Shown piece after piece: positions 15,399 to 24,332 of a stretch of 42,077 bases of DNA; within the stretch, counting starts at the first letter, position 1; the number at the start of each line of letters is the position of its first letter. The notes under the pieces are model-generated. The model ran no database searches. It worked only from the letters and a program-made list of their open reading frames with translations, and was not told the DNA's origin. Position numbers and translations under genes: made by a program. Source of the stretch: Monosiga brevicollis MX1 (taxonomy: Eukaryota > Opisthokonta > Choanoflagellata > Craspedida > Salpingoecidae); contig NW_001865041.1 of the NCBI RefSeq assembly GCF_000002865.3, positions 1,704,979-1,747,055 of the forward strand, in the 5' to 3' direction.

Positions 15399-15438
15399 CA
15401 AAGAGTCATCACCCCCTTATTTTAAGTACAAATAAGAG

Positions 15439-15588
15439 AGTGCGGACATTGATAGGGTAAAAAATTGGGTCGAGGTTTGAACTCATTGCGGACACGTTTT
15501 ATAATCGATTATAAGGGTAAAAAAATGGGTCGAGGTTTGAACTTATTGCGGACTCGTTTTATAATCGATTATAAAACAAGTCCGCACT
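15439..15588. repeat. Palindromic double repeat at the virus/host junction
   Basis: Two 60-bp units (15455-15514 and 15515-15574) differ at only a few bases. Each ends in the perfect 16-bp palindrome TTATAATCGATTATAA. They are enclosed by a 9-bp inverted repeat, AGTGCGGAC (15439) and GTCCGCACT (15580). This could be the end of the viral element, or a small separate insertion at its border. Confidence 0.8.
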
Positions 15589-15688
15589 ATTGCAGTTCGG
15601 ACTCATGTTCGGACTTCGCTGAGCTCAGCATGACACTAGCTTCTTGAGGCGGTCTGAGCCAGTGGCATTTTTTTCTTTCCCCCCCGCC

Positions 15689-16901
15689 ATGTCTAGCCGC
15701 TTTTCCGCTCCCAAACCGCGCCGCGTTGTTCGCGACTTTTCAGCTGGGAAAGACCTCCTGGAATCCCTGCGAGTGCTCAACGATGCACTCGAGGATGACG
15801 TCGCCAAGCTTAGTGTCGCCAAGGCTTTTGACAACCTGTCCAAGAAAAATGCTGAGGACAGCAAGTTGTTTAGGTCCATGATGTTGGAACTCCGTCAGAT
15901 TGCTCAAGAAGGCCTGGAAGAGTCCCGCGATGCCTCACAGATAGACTACCCAAGCAAGAACAAGAACAAACAAAAAGGCAACTCAATCAAGCCTCCCCCA
16001 GTTTCCAAGAAGAGCGCGCTCACGGCGTTGTTCATGAAGATTGAAGACGAGGCTCAGCAGGCTGTTCACAACGCTGAATATGAGATCTCAGTGGCTTGCA
16101 CAGAGCAGGTGAGTATTAGTGCTATCCCCCCCCCGAGCTTCTTGAGCCCCAGTTGGCAATGACTAAACACCAACATCATCGTGGCAGGTAACACTTGATG
16201 GCGTCAAGTCGGCAGCTGAATTCATGCAACGTTTCAAGGAGAACGAGATCAACATCCAGCAATTGGAGACTCAAAAGCGCATTCAGATTCTCAATTCCGG
16301 ACATTTCCTCCAGCAAGGAATGAAGGCATTCCCGCCCCCCGACACCTTCCTCTGGGGCGTTTCACGAGAGCTGCAGCTGTCGATCAGCACCCTCAGGAAG
16401 AGAATGCAGTATTGCCATTTGCTTACTCAAATGCCAATCCTCTTGCTCTGCCCATCAGCCAACTATGCCTTCGTGACGTCACACGTGAAGGCAATCCAAA
16501 ATTACGTCAAGGATACCCCCGGCACTGCTTTGCTAGGATGCCGCCCGTCTTTTACCAAACGGGGCATCGCGTCGGAGACCGAATTTGACGCTGCTTTACC
16601 AGCTCCTCGTGTGGAACTGAAACCAATCGAGGGGGGTAGAGAAGGCTCTCTCGATGAACCCACGGCGCAGCTTCAAGAGCAGGATGAAGAGTATCGTCAT
16701 GCAAGTCTTGGCGCGGCAGTTGACGCGCTTCAGACAGTCTCACTCGAGCAACTTACTTTTCTTTCGTACAAGGTGACTCCAGTGAAACTGCCTGATGTGC
16801 CTGGTGCAGCTGATCGTTTGAGTCGGATGGACATTGGGTCTGATGTCGAACCCCAAACCTCCCAGAAGGGTAGAATCAAACCCATCGTGAAGAAGAAGTA
16901 A
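15689..16901 (+). CDS. Host protein of unknown function, two exons, 377 aa
   Basis: Exons 15689-16108 and 16188-16901, joined in phase 0 by a 79-bp GTGAGT...GCAG intron; the frame runs through ...TEQ|VTLDG. The start is the first ATG, in a GCC-ATG-T context. Residues about 20-140 are helical with coiled-coil-like charge patterns, including a basic KNKNKQKG linker. The middle continues as helix (EINIQQLETQKRIQIL) and the C-terminus is acidic then basic (GRIKPIVKKK). No domain recognised. The palindromic junction of the viral element ends only about 100 bp upstream, so its promoter region was probably altered. A further intron in exon 2 cannot be excluded. Confidence 0.65.
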
Positions 16902-17006
16902 TAGACGTGACGCTTGCGCCAATTGATCTTGATACCAATCCCTTTCAATGTTCCCCCGAGCCAGTGAACGAGACGGGAAACCCCGCTGAAATGTAAAGGG
17001 AAGTTG

Positions 17007-17342
17007 AGAGAGCAATGTTCCAGATTCTGAAATTTTTTTTTTATTTTTTTTTTTTTTGAGACAGAATACTACTATCCATCCTTTACACTCAAGAGAGATG
17101 TGAAAGGTTAAAATTTAAAAGAGAGGAAGAGAGAGCAATGTTCCAGATTCTGAAATTTTTTTTTAATTTTTTTTTTTTTTGAGACAGAATACTACTATCC
17201 ACCCTTTACACTCAAGAGAGATGTGAAAGGTTAAAATTTAAAAGAGAGGAAGAGAGAGCAATGTTCCAGATTCTGAAATTTTTTTTAATTTTTTTTTTTT
17301 TGAGACAGAATACTACTATCCATCCTTTACACTCAAGAGAGA
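17007..17342. repeat. 123-bp tandem repeat, nearly three copies
   Basis: AGCAATGTTCCAGATTCTG recurs at 17011, 17134 and 17257, exactly 123 bp apart. Each unit contains two long T runs and ends in ACACTCAAGAGAGAT. No coding potential; origin unknown. Confidence 0.9.
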
Positions 17343-17421
17343 TTAATCTATTGGGAACCCCCAGAGGGAAACCCTACCTTATTGACGCCGTAGGCGGCTT
17401 GGCTTGAGCTGGTCTGATGAT

Positions 17422-17791
17422 GTCTAGATGGTCGATGGTCGCCGATTTTGTTGAAAAAAATTGGGTATATGCTTCATGCTTTAACGTGCCGTGTCTGTCT
17501 GTCTGTCTGTCTAGATGGTCGATGGTCGCCGATTTTGTTGAAAAAAATTGGTTATACGCTTCATGCTTTAACGTGTCATCCTTGCGCAGGGACTACCTCG
17601 ATGAAACTCGCGCCCTCGCCGTCGAAAAAAATTGGTTATACGCTTCATGCTTTAACGTGTCATCCTTGCGCAGGGACTACCTCGATGAAACTCGCGCCCT
17701 CGCCGTCGAAAAAAATTGGTTATACGCTTCATGCTTTAACGTGTCATCCTTGCGCAGGGACTACCTCGATGAAACTCGCGCCCTCGCCGTC
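17422..17791 (-). repeat. Tandem array of U6 snRNA 3' halves
   Basis: Four truncated copies of the 3' half of the neighbouring U6 gene. The last three begin at 17540, 17624 and 17708, exactly 84 bp apart, and continue into the intact gene at 17792. Each unit has about 51 bp of U6 (from CCCTGCGCAAGG to the T run) fused to 33 bp of unrelated sequence. The first, more divergent copy (from 17451) has a different flank with a CTGT run and TCTAGATGGTCGATGGTCGC, which recurs 88-89 bp on. All copies lack the ACAGAGA box and 5' stem, so they should be non-functional. Confidence 0.85.
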
Positions 17792-17792
17792 G

Positions 17793-17904
17793 AAAAAAAT
17801 TGGTTATACGCTTCATGCTTTAACGTGTCATCCTTGCGCAGGGGCCATGCTAATCTTCTCTGTATATAATCCAGTTTGATATGCGGTCCCCCCGAGGGGG
17901 GACC
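17793..17904 (-). ncRNA. U6: U6 spliceosomal snRNA
   Basis: On the minus strand the RNA starts with an 8-bp GC stem and a CTCG tetraloop (17904-17885). The invariant ATACAGAGAAGATTAGCAT follows (ACAGAGA box, pairs with the 5' splice site), then GGCCCCTGCGCAAGGATGAC (catalytic AGC/ISL region), and a T-run pol III terminator (TTTTTTT at 17799-17793). The length, about 110 nt, is normal. A TATA box lies about 25-30 bp upstream, as expected for a pol III type 3 snRNA promoter. It supports the RNA chemistry of the introns seen in the neighbouring genes. Confidence 0.95.
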
Positions 17905-17925
17905 GACAGAGGGTGCCATGCGGTT

Positions 17926-17937
17926 GGATATAAATTT
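17926..17937 (-). promoter_or_regulatory. U6 TATA box
   Basis: AAATTTATATCC on the minus strand, centred about 27 bp upstream of the U6 5' end, is in the usual place for the pol III snRNA TATA element. I could not identify a proximal sequence element. Confidence 0.6.
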
Positions 17938-18289
17938 GGGTAGGGGCAGCGGCACCTTGAAGCGCGGACAGGCCGGCGGCGGCGGCGGAAGCGGGGTACC
18001 GTCACTGCGTTCGCGTCAGTTGGGGTAAAGTGTGACAAAGTGGGATGGAGGGGTCGTTCAGCAAGAAATGGGGGTTCTTGCAGCTTGTTTGGATTGGGCC
18101 TATCAGCGGAAGCAACCAATGACACAATGGGTCAAGGGATGCAGTCAACTTGTGTCAGTCGACTGGCCTTACCGTCTGACAATCCATTTTGTCTTACATT
18201 AGATGTCCCGACCGTTACAGAGCCAAACGTCAGATGTTTTGGGTGCAAAATATGACCAGCAGTGAAAATACAAAATAATAGTATGATAC

Positions 18290-18660
18290 GTGTGAGGCGC
18301 AGTCAAAACTCCTAGTAACTTGTTTTTCTGACGAATGGACACGACCATGAGCGTTGGTGAGGTGAGAGGAATTCGATAGGGTACTCCCACCACGACGCTG
18401 CCACCACGACTGCCAAAAAAGTCTGACATTTTCATTTCGTTCGCGTTCTCGATCTTTGATGAGTCAGAGACAACTACCCCTTGCATAAAACAACCATAAC
18501 TTGTCTCAGACATCAAGCCCAGAAAAAAAAATTTACATGATCAGATGCGCAAAACCCAACTCTTCAAAAGTCGTTTGCAGGTGTTTTTGGCTTGTTTGGG
18601 AAAGAGACAGCTGTTTCTCGAGTCTGACTAGTTCATAGGAATTTCGACTGCGCCTCACAC
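18290..18660. mobile_element. MITE copy 1 (371 bp)
   Basis: Terminal inverted repeats GTGTGAGGCGCAGTC (18290) and GACTGCGCCTCACAC (ends 18660) match perfectly and continue imperfectly for about 10 bp. No ORF of note. The interior (for example TCTTTGATGAGTCAGAG and TTCAAAAGTCGTTTGCAGG) is shared with copies at 20863 and 23654. This is a non-autonomous DNA transposon family. Its TIRs differ from those of the transposon at 24333, so that element is unlikely to mobilise it. The 290 bp before it (18000-18289) hold no gene I can support. Confidence 0.85.
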
Positions 18661-18966
18661 AATTATGTTCTGTCCGCAGAAACGTATCATATCATTTAGA
18701 TGTGACTTTAGGTACACTTCAAGGACTCTATTTGTGACTTAAATCACACTGTGTCTTGCCATGTAGTAAGTGATTTCGAGCACACTTTGGGTTGCTAGTT
18801 CATCTGATGCTCATTAAAATTCAAAATTTAAAATTTGTTGAGTTTCCGGGAAGCACTTCGCTCCAGCATATTTGGCACTTCTTCAAATTCAAAATTCAAA
18901 TTCAAAATTCGATTGGGACACCTAGAATTCGTGAGGGTTTAGGCTCTCAAACTAACTTGTGCAATT
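18661..18966. other. Intergenic, no gene
   Basis: AT-rich sequence with a short run of AAATTCAAAATTC-type repeats near 18820-18910. No ORF, RNA or promoter that I can support. Confidence 0.6.
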
Positions 18967-19174
18967 ATCACGCACGGGCTGCGACGTGCACAAATGTCCA
19001 TGTCCGACACCAAACCCTCAACAACCCCTCCCCCGCCTAGATCCAACCCCCGCCCCAACCAGGCTCAGAAATCACGCACGGCCCGCGACGTGCACAAATG
19101 TCCATGTCCGACACCAAACCCTCAACAACCCCTCCCCCGCCTAGATCCAACCCCCGCCCCAACCAGGCTCTGGC
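18967..19174. repeat. 104-bp tandem duplication
   Basis: Two nearly identical 104-bp units start at 18967 and 19071 (ATCACGCACGG...CAACCAGGCTC). It is GC-rich and short ORFs through it are repeats, not genes. Confidence 0.9.
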
Positions 19175-20862
19175 AAAATGGTCCCGAGCCGTGATTTTTC
19201 TTCTTTCTTCTTCTTCCATTCTTAAACCACAATCGACTGAATCTCAAATCGACAAAAATGACACCAACCCGCACACTCAAACTCGAGCCGACACAATTGT
19301 TGTTGTAAATTCATGTGCATGGCCAACCGTCACGCTTTCCGTCGCAGCGCCAACGCGAGGGGCCTCCAACTTGTTCGTCTGACAGTTGCAGCACGACCAT
19401 CCGACGGGCCCGACCCTCACAATCATATCCCTCGGCTCTTCTTCATCCGACACCAGTCCTCCGTCTGTTGAGCGTGTTCACCCGGCCCAAGAGGCTGGCA
19501 AATCATCCCAAAGTACGCTTCCGTCTGCACAGGCCGAGTGTCAGCTGCTTCCCTGGTCGTGGCCGCCACCAGTCAATGCCGCACATCAATCAAGACCACA
19601 GTCCAGAAAGCATAGCCAAAGTAGCGGCCTCAAAGTAGCGTCATACTGCATCGCATGCCAAGGGAGAAACATGTCCAACAAAAAAATAAAAAAAACCCTC
19701 AAATGTGTAGGCTTTGACATTTCGCCAAACGGCTCGTCTCGTACGGCCTCCCAAGTCAATGACAGTGGCTGCCAACAGGTTGGTGCTAGGCCGCGCCGGG
19801 CCATCGCGCACAATGATTTCAAGCTCCGCCCACAAAACAGCCTTGTCCACCCTCGCTCACAAAGCTCGAGCTCACACAAACGTGGTCACCGCAATCTTTT
19901 TTTTCCAAGCGCGCCAACGACCTCGATCTCCGTTCAGCCAACATCACAATGCCCTGATCCTGGCTTGAACCAGACACATGGCACTGCCTTCGCCGCTCTT
20001 CAACACATCAATGCACTTCAAACCCCCAGCTCCAACAAGCCTGCCGTTCACGCTCTCGACACCACGACCCCTCAGAAAGCAAGCACAACCAGAGTAAGTT
20101 GTTTTTTTGGGCTCCAGACCCAGTGACAAATTCAAGTGTTTTATTTAAACGACACTGCGTCCAAATCATCCCGACAGCGCACGACGCCGTGGCACCCGGC
20201 ACCCGCCTGGCTCAACGCCCAGCTTGTCCGCAGCATCGCCTAGGCCTGGCCGCTTGGAGAAAAAAAGCCCACCTTGGTCTTTGGCCCTCGGCTAGCACCC
20301 ACAGCACCCAATGCAGAGCGCCACACCACCCCTCGGGCCGACACCAGAGCCAGCGGAATAGGGTTCAGACTTCAAACACCCAAGCAACATCCCGACGCCA
20401 TGGCACACATCTCCCACAACTGGTGCCTTGGGCACCTCGAGCCAGCCGCTGTAGCCCACGACACCCGAAGAAATCCCCCCTCGCCACCTCGCGCCCCGAT
20501 CCCTCCCCCCGCAGTCGCAGTCCGCCTCAGAGTCGCCAGCCAGAGTTCAGCCAGAGCTGCCAATATCCGTGTCCGCTCAAGACCCCGCCAGATGGAGCAC
20601 CAGCGCAGCATCGTCGCCGTCTGGTGCTCAAATCTGGCTCACATATAAAACCAAGCAAGATCACCTCAAAGTTCAAACACCCAAGCAACATCCCGACGCC
20701 ATGGCACACATCTCCCACAACTGGTGCCTCGAACCAGCCTCCAAAGCCCACGACAACCACAAAAAGTCCCCTCAGACAACCGCCCCCATGGGGATCGAGG
20801 GGACGTGGCCATGGATTGGAATAAAAAAAAAATTCCAAAAAAAAGACCATCGGTTTACATGT
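19175..20862. other. GC-rich intergenic region with a 58-bp direct repeat
   Basis: Several long ORFs on both strands are low-complexity Pro/Ser/His/Arg runs with no domain and no splice-consistent structure, so I do not call genes. A 58-bp direct repeat occurs at 20371-20428 and 20672-20729 (CCAAGCAACATCCCGACGCC and onward), 301 bp apart. The region may be a decayed repeat cluster. Confidence 0.55.
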
Positions 20863-21190
20863 AAGTGAGGTGCAGTCAAGATGTCTCTCAACTTGTTTAT
20901 CTGTGACGAATGGAGTTGGCCCCGAATTTGATCGGGTACTCCGGTGACGCGCCACGACTGCCGTCATAGTTCAACATTATCCATTTCGTTCACCTTCTCG
21001 ATCTTTGATGAGTCAGAGTTACAGCTCGCATGCTCAGACAGCAAGCACAAATTTAACTTTTTCTTCTCCAAATGCACAAAACCCAGCTCTTCAAAAGTCG
21101 TTTGCAGGTGTTTTTGGCTTGTTTGGGAGTGAGACCGCTGTTTCTCGAGTCTGAATAAAAGTTCATAGGAATTTGGACTGCACCTCACAC
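20863..21190. mobile_element. MITE copy 2 (328 bp)
   Basis: GTGAGGTGCAGTC at the left and GACTGCACCTCACAC at the right form its inverted ends. It shares the interior with copy 1. Both outer flanks carry ACATGT, which could be a target duplication, though one copy overlaps the TIR. The following 21191-21559 show no gene. Confidence 0.8.
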
Positions 21191-21559
21191 ATGTTCAATT
21201 GCTTCTTCTTGAAAGCCAGAGCAAAACGCCGCACCAACCCAACGCCCAGATCTTAAAGATGAGCCGCCCGTGGTGCATCGCCGCCGTCATCTGCTCGCGT
21301 CACCATGACCTGGGGCTAGAGCCAGCGTGGTAAAGTTGGGCCGGATCTAGGGCCAGAGCTAACCTAACTTACATGGTTACAGCACAAGAATCATCACGAC
21401 AACAACTACAAAATAGGGTGACACCTGCACGCTCTGCCCAAGGACAGCTGTAACGGGACTGGATGAACGTGTCTAGTCGGTCTGATGGAGACGTCGTGCA
21501 AAGAGAGGCAAACGATATGTCTCTGTTCAATACCATCCAAGGTGGTGCGCCAGCACAAT

Positions 21560-23521
21560 CTACCTGGCTGCCTTTAACCGGCCAACAGCCGCTTGAACTT
21601 GGCGCGTAAGCGGGTGCGCCTCCCCCAGCGTCGCCAATTGTATCTGCAACGCCTTGCCGTAGAACTCGAGCGCCTGCTCGTACTGGCCCTGCTTGTCGTA
21701 GACACTGGCCATGTTGTTGTAGGTGGTGGCCGTGTACGGGTGCGCCTCCCCAAGCGTCGCCAAATAGATCGTCAACGCCTTGCCGTAGTACTCGAGCGCC
21801 TGCTCGTACTGGCCCGGCTTGTCGTAGACAAGGGCCATGTTGTTGTAAGTGATGGCCGTGGCCGGGTGCGCCTCCCCAAGCGTCGCCAAATAGATCGTCA
21901 ACGCCTTGCCGTGGTACTCGAGCGCCTGCTCGTACTGGCCCTGGCTCTTGTAGACACTGGCCATGTTGTTGTAGGTGGTGGCCGTGTCCGGGTGCGCCTC
22001 GCCCAGCGTCGCTAACTTGATCTTCAAGTCCTTGCCGTAGTACTCGAGCGCCTGCTCGTACTGGCCCTGGCTGTCGTAGACACCGGCCATGCCATTGTAG
22101 GTGGCGGCCGTGTCCGGGTGCGCCTCGCCCACCGTCGCCAAAGAGATCGTCAACGCCTTGCCGTAGTACTCGAGCGCCTGCTCGTACTCGCCCTGGTTGT
22201 CGTACACAAGGGCCATGCCTGTGTAGGTTCTGGCCGTGGAGGGGTGCGCCTCGCCCATCGTCGCCAAAGAGATCGTCAACGCCTTGCCGTGGTACTCGAG
22301 CGCCTTGTCATACTGGCCCTGGCAGATGTAGGCGTGGGCCATGCCTATGAGCGTGTTGGCCGTGTCCAAGTGCTCCTCGCCCAGCGTCGCCAATCGGATC
22401 TTCAACGCCTTGCCGTGGTACTCGAGCGCCTGCTCGTACTGGCCAAAGTCGTACAAGACCCGTCCAATCTGCATGCAAAAGTCTGCAAACCCCGCCCCCT
22501 CGCCGTCCTCCACCTCTCGCGCTCTGCCCGCCACAAGTGCCTGCTCCAGGCACCACCCCCGCAGCTTCGCCTTGATCCGGCCGTTCAGCTCCGCAAACCC
22601 CACCGTCGCCTCCACCGTCTGGAAGATCATGGCCCGATCGCTGGCCTTGAACGCCTCGGCCTTTTCCGCCTGCACCCGCACCAGCATGGCCATCACCTCG
22701 TCGCTGTCCCGTGCCAAAGCCTTCAAAAACCCGTCGACCTCGGCCTCGGGCAGCCGAATGTCCAGCTGCACCTCCCCGTTCAAGGCGTTCATCATCTCAA
22801 ACAGGCACCAGGCCCGTGTCATGGGCACGGGGTCGCGCCAGGGGCTCATCACCAGCAACACCCGCCCAATCGCCTTGATGTTCTCCTGAAACGTCTTGCA
22901 CCACCTGCCACACCCAACGCCCCGTCAGTAATCACGAGCAGCCCCCACCCCGACAAACACCGACAGACGTACCACTCGTACGGGCGGTCAGCAGCAACGT
23001 GTTGGTTGTTGGGCACGAGGTCGAGCCAGTAGTAGGCCCCCGGCACCTCCGTCCGCTCGTGGTACAGCACCGTAGCCAGGGTCGTGGCAAAGCTGTACTT
23101 CCAGGCATGGGACACAAACACGGTGGCCGGCGCCAGGTGGGGCCGCTGTCCAGGATCCTCGAGGAGCAGATCGACCCAGGCGCAGGCGCGGGCCTTGGTG
23201 AGCGGCATGACGTAGCGCGTGCAAATGTCCGAGGTGGTCAGCTTGTCAAACTCGTCGCCAAACTGCTGGCGGAGTTGGGTCTCGAGTCCTCGGAGAAAGG
23301 CGGCGCTCACCCCAAGCAGGGCGCGCTCCGAGCCTGGGATGGGAATGGGGTGGGGTTCACGACCATCAGTTGGTGGGGGCAGGGGCGGGTGGAGAGAGAC
23401 GGAGACAGAGACAGAGACGGGGTGACTGACCTGCTGAAAGGTCGGCCTTCGGCCCTCGAAGGGCCCCGTCGGGGTCCACCGTGGGCGGATCGCCTCTTGT
23501 CCGGCTCTGATAGCTGCTCAT
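21560..23521 (-). CDS. TIR-like/TPR (kinesin-light-chain-type) repeat protein, 598 aa
   Basis: Three exons: 23431-23521 (ATG 23521), 22973-23333 and 21560-22904. The introns (97 and 68 bp, GTCAGT...CAG and GTACGT...CAG) join in phase at ...LSA|GSERAL and ...YE(W)|WCKTFQ. Residues about 100-190 hold a conserved protist module with ATVFVSHAW and, later, SPWRDPVPMTRAWCLFEM. About 295-595 are seven 42-residue TPRs (G-Q-Y-E-Q-A-L-E-Y-x-G-K-A-L), like kinesin light chain or nephrocystin-3 repeats. It is likely a cytosolic scaffold or signalling protein; similar proteins form large families in protists. The TPRs are nearly identical at DNA level, giving a false long ORF on the other strand. Confidence 0.85.
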
Positions 23522-23653
23522 GATGGAAGAAAAACAACCAGTGGGCGTGTCCCGCGGTGAAAAACACGCCCGAGACCTGACATGTAAGCGAGCGTCATGT
23601 TGAAAGCACAGTCCGCCAGTCCGAATGAATGACGCATGACGTTAAAGGGTACA

Positions 23654-23910
23654 GTGTGAGGTGCAGTCAAGATTCCTATCAACTTGTTTTCTGACACGAC
23701 CATGAGTGCTGATGAGGTGAGAGGAGCCTCCAAAAACAACCGAGCTTGATACGGTACTCCTGTGACGCGCCGCGACGCTGCCACCACGACTGCCATAATA
23801 GTTCAACATTATCCATTTCGTTCACGTTCTCGAGTTACAGCTCAATCTTTGATGAGTCAGAGACAACCACCCTTCCAGCTCGCATGCATAAAATGCGCAA
23901 AGGCGCTGTT
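23654..23910. mobile_element. MITE copy 3, truncated
   Basis: Starts with the GTGTGAGGTGCAGTC terminus and shares about 250 bp with copies 1 and 2 (for example GATCTTTGATGAGTCAGAG in variant form), but no right-hand inverted end is found. From 23911 to 24332 I see no gene. Confidence 0.75.
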
Positions 23911-24332
23911 TTTTTCGAGTCCCACAAAAACAAGACTTAGTGCTTTTAATAAAGCGTCATCTTGAATATACCTCTCCTTTGTGTAACAGTATGTTGTTCA
24001 GTGTGCTTGGCAAAGGCGTCTACTATTATGGCAGTCAGTGTTTCGGAATTTGCTCTGCCGTCCCGGCAGCCATGCGTCTCAGACTAGCCTCGATAGCAGC
24101 CCTGAATTTTGGCCAAATTTTTGACGCTGCTATCGTAAAGATCGCTTCTCTGTGGCGGCCATACGACCATAAAACATGATTTAGAGACAGTTCATTGAGA
24201 ATTTGTTCGAGGATCGGATCCTTCTTTTAGTATCCGAGACAAGACGGCTACACGCTCCGCTTTGATGTTCGCAAAAGTTCTTTGCTTCCTGAGATACCCC
24301 CGAGGGGTGTATTTCACTGTGCAGATGCCTTA

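Noticed and set aside
17451-17900. Regular 84-bp array that looked like a CRISPR or coding repeat
   Set aside because: The repeat is the 3' half of U6 snRNA plus a constant spacer; there are no variable spacers and the host is eukaryotic.
19386-20824. Long ORFs of 240-plus codons
   Set aside because: Low-complexity GC-rich translations with no domain or splice pattern, overlapping direct repeats.
20863-21190. ACATGT flanks as a firm target-site duplication of the MITE
   Set aside because: The right-hand copy overlaps the terminal repeat and the other MITE copies show no matching duplication, so it is only mentioned.
22118-23032. 304-codon plus-strand ORF rich in Arg/Leu/Val repeats
   Set aside because: It is the mirror of the TPR repeats.
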